A DNA stretch of 56,737 nucleotides from SGZJ01 sp949372955 (lineage in GTDB: Bacteria; Bacteroidota; Bacteroidia; Flavobacteriales; Flavobacteriaceae), in assembly GCA_949372955.1 (NCBI GenBank), contig CASIAX010000020.1, forward strand, positions 1 through 56,737. The letters run 5' to 3'. The position numbers and the translations under genes are program-made. This document shows positions 18,376-27,863 of the stretch, one piece after another; position 1 is the first letter of the stretch, and the number at the start of each line of letters is the position of its first letter. A model generated the notes under the pieces. That model saw nothing but the letters and a program-made list of their open reading frames with translations. It ran no database searches and was not told the DNA's origin.

Positions 18376-19009
18376 AGAAGGTCATAAAATCATATTAATT
18401 ACATTTAGCATAATAGTTACAATATTCCTTCTATTGGATTATTTTTCTATTGAATACAAGATGTATATACAACTATTTCTGATTGGACAGCTTATAATAG
18501 TTTTACAATTTTTTAGAAACCCTAAGAGAATTACAAGCTTTGGAAATAACCATGTAGTATCTCCAGTGGATGGGAAAGTAGTAGTTATTGAGGAGGTTTA
18601 TGAACCCGAGTATTTTAAAGATAAAAGAATTCAGGTTAGCATTTTTATGTCACCAATTAATGTTCATGTAACAAGGTATCCTGTTAGTGGAGAAGTGTTA
18701 TTTTCTAAATATCACCCGGGCAAATACTTGGTTGCTTGGCATCCAAAATCTAGTACAGAAAATGAAAGAACAACTATAGTTATAAAAAATGAATCATCTG
18801 CAGAGATTCTTTATAGACAAATAGCTGGAGCCTTAGCAAGAAGAATTGTAAATTATGCTAAAAAAAGCTCGAAAGTTAATCAAGGAGAGGATGCCGGTTT
18901 TATAAAATTTGGATCAAGAGTTGATTTGTTTTTACCTCTTAATACAAAGATAAATGTCAAATTAAATCAAAAAGTTAAAGGTGCAGAAGATATAATTGCA
19001 AATATTTAA
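18365..19009 (+). CDS. psd: phosphatidylserine decarboxylase family protein
   Basis: 214 residues, the short (archaetidylserine-type) form. One or two membrane segments at 8-50, then the decarboxylase domain with SPVDGKVV, FMSPINVHVTRYPVSG, YHPGKYLVAWHPKS and the self-cleavage site KFGSRVDLFLP. Gly183-Ser184 would be cut to give the pyruvoyl group. It converts phosphatidylserine to phosphatidylethanolamine. Overlaps cdsA by 11 bases and ends 5 bases from the convergent valS stop. Confidence 0.92.
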   Translation: MFHKEGHKIILITFSIIVTIFLLLDYFSIEYKMYIQLFLIGQLIIVLQFFRNPKRITSFGNNHVVSPVDGKVVVIEEVYEPEYFKDKRIQVSIFMSPINVHVTRYPVSGEVLFSKYHPGKYLVAWHPKSSTENERTTIVIKNESSAEILYRQIAGALARRIVNYAKKSSKVNQGEDAGFIKFGSRVDLFLPLNTKINVKLNQKVKGAEDIIANI

Positions 19010-19014
19010 AAAAT

Positions 19015-21651
19015 CTACTCATCTAGGCTATTCAACGAGTCTTTTAAAGCTTTAATTTTAGATATCGCATCTTGTTCCTTTACTCTTTCAATTTGAATCA
19101 CTTGTTCTGGAGCATTTTCTACAAATCTAGTATTAGATAGTTTCTTTTGAACCGAGTTTAAAAAACCTTCTGTATATTTTAATTCTGTTTTGAGTTTAAT
19201 AATTTCTTCCTCAATATTTACATTACTGTTATCAACTGGTATATAATAATTGTTTGATTTAACTCTAAATGAAAGAGAGTTATCTACTTCTTTTTCAGTG
19301 TAGACTACTTCACTAATATTACATAGTTTTATAATCATTGAATCTAAATTAGAGGGGAAATTTTCATTATTTAGAACATGTAGCTCAATTTGATTTTTAA
19401 AGGATAAGTTTTTCTCTTTTCTTATAGTTCGAATACCACTTATTACTTGAGAAATAAAATTAAAATCTTCAATAATAGTTTTATCAATTTCATTAACAGA
19501 AGGCCATCTGGAGATTATCAAAGCTTGACTTGGATCTCTATCTGAAATATTTTGCCATATCTCTTCAGAAATAAAAGGCATAAATGGATGAAGAATTCTT
19601 AAATTATTTTCAACTATTTTTATAACCGAGTCGAAAGTAGATTTATCTATCGGTTGCTGGTATTCAGGCTTAATAAGTTCTAACAACCAAGAACAAAAAT
19701 CATCCCAAATAAGCTTATAAACACACATCAGAGCATCACTAAGTCTATATTTACTAAAATGATCTTCTATTTCAATTAAAACAGATTGAAACTTATTTTC
19801 ATACCATTGGATTGATGATTTACAATAGTCAGGCTGATCAATTTCTTTAACATCCCAACCATTAATTAATTTATATGAATTCCATATTTTATTTGAAAAG
19901 GATTTACCTTGCTTACACAAAGACTCATCAAACATTAAGTCATTACCTGCTGATGAACTAAGTAGTAAACCTACACGCACAGAATCCGCACCATAATCCT
20001 TAATCAATTTCAATGCATCCGGTGAGTTTCCTAATGACTTACTCATTTTTCTTCTTTGCTTATCCCTAACTAATCCAGTCAAATAAATATTTGAAAAAGG
20101 CTTAGCATTCTTGAACTCATAACCTGCAACTATCATACGTGCCACCCAAAAGAATAATATATCTGGACCGGTAACTAAATCATTTGTAGGATAATAATAA
20201 TTTATTTCATCATTATCTGGATTATTAATACCATCAAAAACACTTATTGGCCATAACCAAGATGAAAACCAAGTGTCAAGAACGTCAGATTCTTGTCTTA
20301 AATCAGTTAATTTTAAACTTTTATTTTTTGTTTTTTCTATTGCAATAATTAATGCATCTTCAATATTGCTTGCAACAACGTAATCTTCCTTTGCTGTGCC
20401 ATAATAATAGGCAGGGATTTGTTGACCCCAGTAAAGTTGCCTGGATATATTCCAATCTCTAATATTTTCTAACCAATGTCTATATGTGTTTTCAAATTTC
20501 TTTGGAAATAATTTAATTTCATCATCTTCTAACACTGACTTTATAGCAGGCTTAACTAATTCTTCCATTTTTAAAAACCACTGATCACTAAACTTTGGTT
20601 CTATTATAGCATTAGTTCTTTCACTGACTCCAACATTATGAATTATTTGTTCAGTTTTATCTAACAAACCTAATTCAGTTAATTTTTTTACAACCTCTTT
20701 TCTAGCAACAAATCTATTTTTTCCTTCAAACTCTAATCCATGCTTATTTAAAGAAGCATCATCATTTAAAATATCTATAACTTCGAGGTTATGCCTATCC
20801 CCTATTAGTTTATCGTTTAAATCATGTGCAGGTGTAACTTTCAAGCAACCTGTCCCAAATTCAATATCTACATAATCATCTTCAATAACTGGAATAGATC
20901 TGTTACAAATTGGGACAATGATTCTTTTATTTTTTAAATTTTCAAATCTAATATCGTTGGGATTAATACAAATTGCACTATCACCAAAAATTGTTTCAGG
21001 TCTTGTAGTTGCTATTGTAATAAAATTATCTTCATTTTCAATTCTATATTTTATGTAATAAAGGTTATCCTTTCTTTCTATATAGTTAACCTCTTCATCA
21101 GACAGGGTTGTCATAGCATCCGGGTCCCAATTAACCATTCTATAGCCCTTATAAATAAGACCTTTTTTGTGTAAATCTATGAATGTTGAAATTACAGAAT
21201 CGCTCATAGAATCATCCATAGTAAATTTAGTTCTATCCCAATCACAAGAGCATCCTAACTTTTTTAGTTGCTCTAAGATAATTCCACCATAATTATTTTT
21301 CCACTCCCAAGCATGTTTTAAAAAAGTTTCTCTGTCTAAGTCATTCTTGTTAATTCCTTGTTTTTTTAAACTATCTACAACCTTTGCTTCAGTTGCAATT
21401 GAAGCATGATCAGTGCCTGGAACCCAACAAGCATTTTTCCCTTGTAACCTAGCCCTTCTAATTAAAATATCTTGAATAGTATTATTGAGCATATGCCCCA
21501 TATGTAAAATTCCTGTAATATTTGGTGGTGGAATTACTATAGTATAAGGCTCCCTATCATCAGGGATAGAATGGAAGTATTTGTTTTTTAACCAATATGA
21601 ATACCATTTTTGTTCAACATCAGAAGAAATATAGTTTGGTAAAACACTCAT
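19015..21651 (-). CDS. valS: valine--tRNA ligase
   Basis: 878 residues, a complete class Ia synthetase. The HIGH motif appears as HMGH at 50-53 within PPNITGILHMGHM, and KMSKS as RKMSKSLGNS. The editing domain (ATTRPETIFGDSAICINP) and anticodon-binding region are present. The C-terminal 65 residues form the ValRS coiled-coil arm. It charges tRNA-Val. Transcribed alone on the minus strand, tail to tail with psd and divergent from the DUF1573 gene. Confidence 0.97.
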   Translation of the reverse strand: MSVLPNYISSDVEQKWYSYWLKNKYFHSIPDDREPYTIVIPPPNITGILHMGHMLNNTIQDILIRRARLQGKNACWVPGTDHASIATEAKVVDSLKKQGINKNDLDRETFLKHAWEWKNNYGGIILEQLKKLGCSCDWDRTKFTMDDSMSDSVISTFIDLHKKGLIYKGYRMVNWDPDAMTTLSDEEVNYIERKDNLYYIKYRIENEDNFITIATTRPETIFGDSAICINPNDIRFENLKNKRIIVPICNRSIPVIEDDYVDIEFGTGCLKVTPAHDLNDKLIGDRHNLEVIDILNDDASLNKHGLEFEGKNRFVARKEVVKKLTELGLLDKTEQIIHNVGVSERTNAIIEPKFSDQWFLKMEELVKPAIKSVLEDDEIKLFPKKFENTYRHWLENIRDWNISRQLYWGQQIPAYYYGTAKEDYVVASNIEDALIIAIEKTKNKSLKLTDLRQESDVLDTWFSSWLWPISVFDGINNPDNDEINYYYPTNDLVTGPDILFFWVARMIVAGYEFKNAKPFSNIYLTGLVRDKQRRKMSKSLGNSPDALKLIKDYGADSVRVGLLLSSSAGNDLMFDESLCKQGKSFSNKIWNSYKLINGWDVKEIDQPDYCKSSIQWYENKFQSVLIEIEDHFSKYRLSDALMCVYKLIWDDFCSWLLELIKPEYQQPIDKSTFDSVIKIVENNLRILHPFMPFISEEIWQNISDRDPSQALIISRWPSVNEIDKTIIEDFNFISQVISGIRTIRKEKNLSFKNQIELHVLNNENFPSNLDSMIIKLCNISEVVYTEKEVDNSLSFRVKSNNYYIPVDNSNVNIEEEIIKLKTELKYTEGFLNSVQKKLSNTRFVENAPEQVIQIERVKEQDAISKIKALKDSLNSLDE

Positions 21652-21678
21652 AATTAATATAAATTATAAATTGATTTA

Positions 21679-21686
21679 CAAAAGTA
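21679..21686 (-). promoter_or_regulatory. -7 promoter element of valS
   Basis: TACTTTTG on the minus strand fits TAnnTTTG, 27 bases before the valS ATG. No T-box-like leader or other riboswitch fold is visible in the 112-base divergent gap. Confidence 0.4.
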
Positions 21687-21763
21687 CTTATATTTCTTTA
21701 TCTAAGGAATAATAATTATATTTATCTCCTTAATTTACTTAAAAAAAATAAAAACTAAATTTA

Positions 21764-22192
21764 ATGAAAAACTTAATATTAATAATTTGTGTAGTCGTAA
21801 TAAATTTAACTGTTTATGCACAAAATAATGGAGCTCAAATTGAATTTGAGTCCTATGTGATTGATTACGGAACTATAGAAAAAGGTGCAGATGGAGTTAG
21901 AGTTTTTAAATTCACTAATACTGGTGATTCGCCGCTAATCATCACTAATGTTAAAGCTTCATGTGGCTGTACAATTCCAAAAAAACCAGCAAAACCTATT
22001 TTACCAGGTAAAAATGGAGAGATTGAAGTGAAATATGACACTAGAAGAGTAATGCCCTTTAAAAAAACAATTTCTGTTGGTTCAAATGCTACAAACCCAA
22101 CAGTATTACTAACGATAAAAGGTAAAGTTGAAGACAACTCAAAAGCAGTTATTGCCAAAAAAAAACCTAAAAGTATTGTTGAAAAATTTTAA
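21764..22192 (+). CDS. DUF1573 secreted protein
   Basis: 142 residues with a cleavable signal peptide (MKNLILIICVVVINLTVYA) and one DUF1573 Ig-like domain: DYGTIEKGADGVRVFKFTNTGDSPLIITNVKASCGCTIPKKP, then YDTRRVMPFKKTISV. The ASCGCT motif is invariant in this Bacteroidota family. The fold resembles ASH/MSP-type beta-sandwiches; the function is unknown and the location is periplasmic. The next gene, an aminotransferase, begins 11 bases later, but no functional tie is evident. Confidence 0.88.
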   Translation: MKNLILIICVVVINLTVYAQNNGAQIEFESYVIDYGTIEKGADGVRVFKFTNTGDSPLIITNVKASCGCTIPKKPAKPILPGKNGEIEVKYDTRRVMPFKKTISVGSNATNPTVLLTIKGKVEDNSKAVIAKKKPKSIVEKF

Positions 22193-22203
22193 ATAATAAT
22201 TTA

Positions 22204-23394
22204 ATGCCGAAAATTTCAAATAAAGGTATTTTAATGCCAGAATCTCCGATAAGAAAATTAGTTCCCTTCGCTGAAGATGCAAAAAAAAGAGGTGTCAAGG
22301 TATATCAGTTAAATATTGGTCAACCTGATATCGAAACCCCAAAAATAGCACTGGACGCCGTAAAAAATAATGATATTAAGGTCTTAGCATATTCAAGGTC
22401 TGAAGGGTCAGAACAGTATCGAAGTAAATTAAGTAAGTACTATGATACAAAAAATATAAATGTTAATTCTAAAGAAATAATAGTCACTAGTGGAGCTAGT
22501 GAAGCCCTTTTATTCACTTTTGGGAGTATTATGGATAAGGATGATGAACTAATAGTCCCTGAACCCTTCTATGCTAATTACAATGGATTTTCAGTGGCTA
22601 ATAGCCTGAAAATTGTACCAGTAGTTTCTACTATAGAAGATGATTTTTCATTACCTCCTATTGAAGATTTTGAAAAATTAATAACAAAAAAAACTAAGGC
22701 TATTTTAATCTGTAATCCAAATAATCCTACTGGATATCTTTACTCAAAACAAGAAATAAAAAAATTAGTTAAAATTGTCAAAAAGCACGATTTATTTCTA
22801 ATTTCTGATGAAGTATATAGAGAATTTACTTACGATGGATATTCACACTACTCTATAATGGAAGAAAGCTCAATATCACAGAACGCTATAATGATAGATA
22901 GTGTTTCTAAAAGGTATAGTATGTGTGGTGCTAGAATAGGTTGTGTGGTTAGCAAAAATGAAAGTGTGATTAAAACAGTTTTGAAATTCGCACAATCTAG
23001 ATTATCCCCTCCAACTTATGCTCAAATTGCAAGTGAAGCTGCTCTTGAAACTCCTCAAAGTTATTTTGAAGAAATTAATGAAAAATATGTCTCAAGAAGA
23101 GATTTATTAATTTATGAACTTAGAAAAATTGATGGATTAAAGGTTGCCACTCCTAAAGGTGCATTTTACTGTGTTGTTGAACTGCCAGTAGATGATGCTA
23201 GTGACTTTGCTCGATGGATGTTAGAAAAATTTAATCTTGATAATGAAACCATTATGGTTGCACCTGCAGAAGGATTTTATTCCACTGAAGGTTTAGGTAA
23301 AAATCAAATAAGAATTGCATATGTATTAAATGAGAAGGATTTAAAAACTTCAACCCAAATTCTAAAGAAAGCTTTAGAAAAATACAATAGCTAA
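22204..23394 (+). CDS. PLP-dependent class I aminotransferase
   Basis: 396 residues, fold type I. Substrate and cofactor motifs: LNIGQPDIETP, ICNPNNPTGYLYS, LISDEVYREFTYDG and the Schiff-base Lys236 in DSVSKRYSMCGARIGC. The sequence belongs to the AspB-like group widespread in Bacteroidota (start MPKIS.KG..MPESPIRKLVPFA). Aspartate or a related amino acid is a likely amino donor, but specificity cannot be read. The stop overlaps the murB ATG by one base (TAATG), implying coupled translation. Confidence 0.9.
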   Translation: MPKISNKGILMPESPIRKLVPFAEDAKKRGVKVYQLNIGQPDIETPKIALDAVKNNDIKVLAYSRSEGSEQYRSKLSKYYDTKNINVNSKEIIVTSGASEALLFTFGSIMDKDDELIVPEPFYANYNGFSVANSLKIVPVVSTIEDDFSLPPIEDFEKLITKKTKAILICNPNNPTGYLYSKQEIKKLVKIVKKHDLFLISDEVYREFTYDGYSHYSIMEESSISQNAIMIDSVSKRYSMCGARIGCVVSKNESVIKTVLKFAQSRLSPPTYAQIASEAALETPQSYFEEINEKYVSRRDLLIYELRKIDGLKVATPKGAFYCVVELPVDDASDFARWMLEKFNLDNETIMVAPAEGFYSTEGLGKNQIRIAYVLNEKDLKTSTQILKKALEKYNS

Positions 23395-24401
23395 TGAAAA
23401 TTATAAATAATTTTTCTTTAATCAACCATAATACTTTTGGAGTTGATGCTATAGCAAATCAGTTCACTAGCGTCTCATCAATAAACGAATTAAAAAAAAT
23501 TATATCTTCAAATGAGACAAAAGAAAAGGTATTTATTGGCGGTGGTAGTAACATCTTAATTACAAAAAATATTGAAGGGTTAGTAATACATTTAAACATA
23601 AAAGGTATTAACTCTAAAAAATTAGATAACAACTATACAGAAGTAAATATAAAAGCAGGAGAGAACTGGGACGAAGCTGTTAAATGGTGTTTGAAAAATA
23701 ATCTTGGAGGAATTGAAAACCTATCATTAATTCCTGGAAACACAGGTGCAGCACCAATTCAAAATATAGGCGCCTATGGAGTTGAATTAAAGGATGTATT
23801 TATTTCTTGTGAAGTACTTAATATTAAGACAAATGAAATTGCAGAATTTTCTAAAGTTGATTGTCAGTTTGAATATAGAAATTCAATTTTTAAGAAAAAT
23901 AAAAATTATATTATATTAAGTGTAAAATTAAAATTAACCCACGATAATCATAAGTTAAAAGTTGATTATGGTTCCATAAATGAAAAACTAAAATCATTAG
24001 GTATAGTAAAACCTAAAATAAGTGATATCGCTAATATTGTAACTCAAATAAGGAAAGAAAAATTACCAGATCCTGAAAAAATAGGAAATAGTGGGAGTTT
24101 TTTTAAAAACCCCATAATTAAAAAGAAACAACTAGAAAAGTTAAAACTTAACTTCAATGATATTCCTAATTATAAAATATCAAATGAAAATTATAAAATT
24201 CCTGCAGGATGGCTAATTGAAAAAGCTGGGTTTAAAGGTAAAAGAATAAAGGACTATGGGGTACATAAAAATCAAGCACTCGTATTGGTGAATTATGGTA
24301 ACGCAACAGGAAAAGAGATCCTTGAATTTTCCTTAAGTATTGAGAAAGCTATTCAATTTATTTTTGATATAAAGTTGGAAAATGAAGTGAATATTATATA
24401 A
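23394..24401 (+). CDS. murB: UDP-N-acetylenolpyruvoylglucosamine reductase
   Basis: 335 residues, the long (type I, E. coli-like) form. FAD-binding motifs are FIGGGSNILIT and LIPGNTGAAPIQNIGAYGVE, and the catalytic Ser lies in GNSGSFFKNP. The C-terminal PAGWLIEKAGFKG and HKNQALVLVN segments complete the family pattern. It reduces the enolpyruvyl group to give UDP-MurNAc in the second committed step of peptidoglycan synthesis. It shares one base with the upstream aminotransferase stop. Confidence 0.96.
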   Translation: MKIINNFSLINHNTFGVDAIANQFTSVSSINELKKIISSNETKEKVFIGGGSNILITKNIEGLVIHLNIKGINSKKLDNNYTEVNIKAGENWDEAVKWCLKNNLGGIENLSLIPGNTGAAPIQNIGAYGVELKDVFISCEVLNIKTNEIAEFSKVDCQFEYRNSIFKKNKNYIILSVKLKLTHDNHKLKVDYGSINEKLKSLGIVKPKISDIANIVTQIRKEKLPDPEKIGNSGSFFKNPIIKKKQLEKLKLNFNDIPNYKISNENYKIPAGWLIEKAGFKGKRIKDYGVHKNQALVLVNYGNATGKEILEFSLSIEKAIQFIFDIKLENEVNII

Positions 24402-24481
24402 CTTACTTTTAGATCACTAATCATTAAAAAACAAAGAACAACAAATTAGATAGCAATAAGCTACTAAATAATTATAGAACT

Positions 24482-24676
24482 ATGGGATTAATTTTAATTA
24501 CAATAATTTTTATGGGCTTAGCGGTCCTTGGAATTAGTATTAAAATATGGGCTAAAAAGGATGGAGAATTTTCAGGCACATGTGCTAGTCAAAATCCTAT
24601 GTTAAATAAAAATAATGATCCTTGTGGCTACTGTGGAAAACTTCCTGAAGAGTTTAAAGACTGTTCATCAGAATAA
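24482..24676 (+). CDS. Cys-rich single-pass mini membrane protein
   Basis: 64 residues: a hydrophobic N-terminal helix (about 3-22), then KIWAKKDGEF and a short tail with four Cys at 34, 48, 51 and 61 (motifs GTCAS, DPCGYCGK, KDCSS). The positive charges after the helix suggest the tail faces the cytoplasm. Four Cys of this spacing could bind one Zn2+ or Fe ion or a cluster; this is inference. Seven bases precede the NRAMP-like transporter, so the two are almost certainly co-expressed. A similar small protein occurs in other Bacteroidota, but I know of no assigned function. Confidence 0.75.
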   Translation: MGLILITIIFMGLAVLGISIKIWAKKDGEFSGTCASQNPMLNKNNDPCGYCGKLPEEFKDCSSE

Positions 24677-24683
24677 TTGATCT

Positions 24684-25898
24684 ATGTTTGGTTTTGTAAA
24701 AAAATTAGGTCCAGGTATCCTATTTGCAGGTGCTGCAATTGGTGTTTCACATTTGGTTCAATCAACAAGAGCTGGTGCAGATTTTGGTATTGGTTTGATA
24801 TGGGCATTATTATTAGTTAATTTATTTAAGTTTCCTTTCTTCCAATACGGTCCGCGTTATGCTAATGCGACTGGAGAAAGCCTATTGGAAGGTTACAAAA
24901 AATTGGGTAAAAATATTTTAAGAATTTATATCCTCATTTCATTTGCTACAATGTTTACAATTCAAACTGCTGTTACTATAGTTACGGCTGGTATTGCAAG
25001 CTCTTTAACCAATAATATAATAAGCGTTGAAGTTTGGACAATCATAATCTTATCTCTATGCGCTATCCTTTTATATTTTGGAAAATATAAAATGCTGGAT
25101 AGGATGATTAAGATTGTAATTTTAATATTAGCTATTAGCACTGTCTTTGCTACAATATTAGCATTTAATAATTTTACATATGAAATTGATTATTCTCAAG
25201 TATTGCCCAAAAATAATAGTGAAATTATTTTCTTGATAGCTTTTATGGGCTGGATGCCTGCCCCACTTGATATTTCTGTCTGGCATTCATTATGGACAAT
25301 TGAAAAGAAAAAGACAGATGGAAGACAAAAAATGCAAACTACTTTATTTGATTTTAATATAGGCTATTTAGGAACTATTATCTTAGGAATTAGTTTTATG
25401 CTACTTGGCTATTTTGTAATGAATAACAATAATTTAAGTTTCAGTAACTCAGCTAGTGTATTTGCAAACCAATTAATTGAGATGTATACCTCGAACTTTG
25501 GATCCTGGGCGTATATAATAATAGGCTTAGCCACATTCACTACAATGTTTAGTACAACGATAACAACTTTAGATGCTTCGCCAAGATCAATGAATAAAGC
25601 CACTCAGTTAATTTTTAATAAAGAATTTAAAAACGGATACCTATTTTGGCTAATAGTTCTTATACTAGGTACTATTTTTATATTTTTTAATTTTATATCA
25701 GAAATGGGCGCTCTAGTTAAAATCGCAACAATAGTGTCATTTATAACAGCTCCTTTCTACGCTATAATAAATTACATATTGATCAGCAGTTCATATACCC
25801 CAAAAAAGTATAGACCATCAAAAATAATGCACTTATTAAGTATACTTGGAATAATATTTTTATTAGGTTTTGGAGTGTGGTATTTATCAATATTATAG
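24684..25898 (+). CDS. NRAMP-family transporter lacking the canonical metal motif
   Basis: 404 residues with about 11 membrane helices and the general NRAMP sequence pattern (PGILFAGAAIGVSHLVQST in TM1, FKFPFFQYGPRYANATGESLLEGYKKLG after TM2). The TM1 DPGN metal-coordinating motif of Mn2+/Fe2+ transporters is replaced by the segment GVSHLVQS, and the TM6 MPHN-type motif by MPAPLDIS. It therefore belongs to a divergent clade, and the transported ion cannot be assumed to be Mn2+ or Fe2+. Cotranscription with the Cys-rich mini-protein 7 bases upstream and lipA 39 bases downstream (through its own -7 element) could hint at metal handling. Confidence 0.82.
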   Translation: MFGFVKKLGPGILFAGAAIGVSHLVQSTRAGADFGIGLIWALLLVNLFKFPFFQYGPRYANATGESLLEGYKKLGKNILRIYILISFATMFTIQTAVTIVTAGIASSLTNNIISVEVWTIIILSLCAILLYFGKYKMLDRMIKIVILILAISTVFATILAFNNFTYEIDYSQVLPKNNSEIIFLIAFMGWMPAPLDISVWHSLWTIEKKKTDGRQKMQTTLFDFNIGYLGTIILGISFMLLGYFVMNNNNLSFSNSASVFANQLIEMYTSNFGSWAYIIIGLATFTTMFSTTITTLDASPRSMNKATQLIFNKEFKNGYLFWLIVLILGTIFIFFNFISEMGALVKIATIVSFITAPFYAIINYILISSSYTPKKYRPSKIMHLLSILGIIFLLGFGVWYLSIL

Positions 25899-25919
25899 TT
25901 ATTTATTTGACTTAATTCA

Positions 25920-25927
25920 TATCTTTG
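25920..25927 (+). promoter_or_regulatory. -7 promoter element of lipA
   Basis: TATCTTTG matches TAnnTTTG and ends 10 bases before the lipA ATG. A GAGG at 25927-25930 would be a Shine-Dalgarno-like sequence, rare in this window, but it overlaps the promoter element and may not be in the mRNA. Confidence 0.4.
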
Positions 25928-25937
25928 AGGATAATTT

Positions 25938-26816
25938 ATGGAAAGCATTAAAACAACAACAAAATTTCAGTCAATATTACCCAAGCCTAAATGGTTAAGG
26001 GTTAAACTACCAACTGGTCAAAAATACACTGAATTAAGAGGGCTAGTAGATAAGTACAAACTTAATACTATTTGCGCTTCTGGTAGCTGCCCTAACATGG
26101 GTGAGTGTTGGGGAGAAGGAACTGCTACCTTTATGATTTTAGGAAATATTTGCACAAGATCATGTGGATTTTGTGGAGTAAAGACTGGTAGACCTGAATC
26201 GTTAGACTGGTCAGAACCAGAAAAGGTTGCAAGATCAATAAAAATCATGAACATAAAGCATGCAGTTATCACTAGTGTTGACAGAGATGACTTGAAAGAC
26301 ATGGGCAGTCTTATGTGGGTTGAAACTATAGAGGCTATAAGAAGAATGAATCCAGGAACTACATTAGAGACATTAATACCAGATTTCCAAGGAATAGAAA
26401 GACATATTGATAGGTTAATAGCTGCAAAACCAGAAGTTATATCTCACAATATTGAAACCGTAAAAAGATTGACTAGAGAAGTTAGAATCCAAGCCAAATA
26501 TGAAAAAAGCTTGAAGGTATTAAAGTATATGAAAGATCAAGGACAAAGAAGGACAAAATCAGGAATTATGCTAGGACTAGGAGAAACTAAAGAAGAGGTT
26601 ATAGAAACTTTACATGATTTAAAAAAAGCTAATGTCGATGTTGTAACAATTGGCCAGTACTTACAGCCAAGTAAAAAACACTTAAGTGTAAAAAGATTTG
26701 TAACTCCAGACGAATTTGATGAATATAGAAATATAGGTTTAAGCTTAGGTTTTAAACACGTAGAAAGTAGTGCATTAGTAAGATCTTCCTATAAAGCTCA
26801 AAAACATATTAATTAA
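25938..26816 (+). CDS. lipA: lipoyl synthase
   Basis: 292 residues. The auxiliary [4Fe-4S] cluster Cys are at 46, 51 and 57 (CASGSCPNMGEC), the radical-SAM cluster Cys at 72, 76 and 79 (CTRSCGFC), and the C-terminal RSSY motif, whose Ser ligates the auxiliary cluster, is present. It inserts two sulfurs into octanoyl groups on E2 and H proteins. No lipB is visible in the window. It ends directly against the stop of the convergent lpxK. Confidence 0.97.
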   Translation: MESIKTTTKFQSILPKPKWLRVKLPTGQKYTELRGLVDKYKLNTICASGSCPNMGECWGEGTATFMILGNICTRSCGFCGVKTGRPESLDWSEPEKVARSIKIMNIKHAVITSVDRDDLKDMGSLMWVETIEAIRRMNPGTTLETLIPDFQGIERHIDRLIAAKPEVISHNIETVKRLTREVRIQAKYEKSLKVLKYMKDQGQRRTKSGIMLGLGETKEEVIETLHDLKKANVDVVTIGQYLQPSKKHLSVKRFVTPDEFDEYRNIGLSLGFKHVESSALVRSSYKAQKHIN

Positions 26817-27818
26817 TTATCTACAATAATTAAGAATTATTTTGTCGAATTCTTGTTTAGAATCAACAACTACTTTAATAGGTAAGTAATAGATATTTCT
26901 TTTAGGAAATTTATCAACTAATTTTGCATAATCTTTTTCTGTTGTTAGAATATTTCCATTACTATCAATATTATCTAAATCTTTGGGTTTATAATTGTAA
27001 TGATCTTTAAATTTAATGTGATTAAAATCACAATTGTTTTCAGACAAATAATTCACTAAGTGATTTGAGTTAGCGAGCCCAGTAACTAAAGTAAATTTTT
27101 GGGTGATGAAATTTATAAACTCTACGTTTTTGCTTCCAATAAATACATTTTTAGAATAATCAACAGAGCTGAAGAATAATTTTTGACTTACTTTTAATTG
27201 AAGCTTTGATTTTATATCAAGTTTTTTACTACTAGATAAATTATTAGGACATTTCGTTACAATTACTATATCTGCTCTTTTACTAGAGGAACGAGGCTCT
27301 CTTAAATCTCCAAATGGCAAAATATAATCGTCGTAATAAGGATTACTATAATCAGATAATAAAATTGATAAACCTGGAATTAATTTTCTGTGTTGGTAAG
27401 AATCATCTAATAGAATTACTTCAGGAGGGGTGGATATTTGTAGTAAATTTTTAATCCCATTAACTCTATTATTATCAACAGAAACAATTAAATTATCATA
27501 TTTATTGTAAAACTGAAGTGGTTCATCTCCAATATCAAAATGAGATGAATCTTTGGTAGCAATTTTAAAAGTATTTGTTTTTCTACCGTAGCCTCTACTT
27601 AAAGTAGCTATATCAAATTCGTTAGAAAGTAAATTTATCAAATACTCAATCATGGGAGACTTACCGGTACCACCTATCGCTAAATTACCAATTCCTATTA
27701 CTGGTAGATTAAACTTAGTTGTTTTAAGTAGAGAAGTATCATACAATAAGTTTCTAATAAAAGAAACCATATAATACAAAGGGGAAATAAAAAACAAGAA
27801 CTTTCTTATCAATTTCAT
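26817..27818 (-). CDS. lpxK: tetraacyldisaccharide 4'-kinase
   Basis: 333 residues from the ATG chosen here. The frame stays open 48 codons further upstream, but that part would overlap the divergent NIF3 gene and is not family-like; MKLIRKFLFFISPLYYMVSFIRNLLYD is the typical LpxK membrane-associated N-terminus. The Walker A-like loop is GIGNLAIGGTGKSP, followed by LSRGYGR and LLDDSYQHRKL. It phosphorylates the lipid A disaccharide at the inner membrane. It stands alone, tail to tail with lipA with no spacer. Confidence 0.93.
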   Translation of the reverse strand: MKLIRKFLFFISPLYYMVSFIRNLLYDTSLLKTTKFNLPVIGIGNLAIGGTGKSPMIEYLINLLSNEFDIATLSRGYGRKTNTFKIATKDSSHFDIGDEPLQFYNKYDNLIVSVDNNRVNGIKNLLQISTPPEVILLDDSYQHRKLIPGLSILLSDYSNPYYDDYILPFGDLREPRSSSKRADIVIVTKCPNNLSSSKKLDIKSKLQLKVSQKLFFSSVDYSKNVFIGSKNVEFINFITQKFTLVTGLANSNHLVNYLSENNCDFNHIKFKDHYNYKPKDLDNIDSNGNILTTEKDYAKLVDKFPKRNIYYLPIKVVVDSKQEFDKIILNYCR

Positions 27819-27836
27819 CCAACTAAAGTAATTATT

Positions 27837-27844
27837 TATCTTTG
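27837..27844 (+). promoter_or_regulatory. -7 promoter element of the NIF3 gene
   Basis: TATCTTTG, exact to TAnnTTTG, 19 bases before the ATG, in the short divergent gap with lpxK. Confidence 0.45.
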
Positions 27845-27863
27845 ATAATAAATACAAAAAGAA

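Noticed and set aside
21715..21745. Dyad AAGGA...TCCTT between valS and the DUF1573 gene as a valS attenuator
   Set aside because: Only five uninterrupted pairs, no T-box sequence and no U tract on the valS strand.
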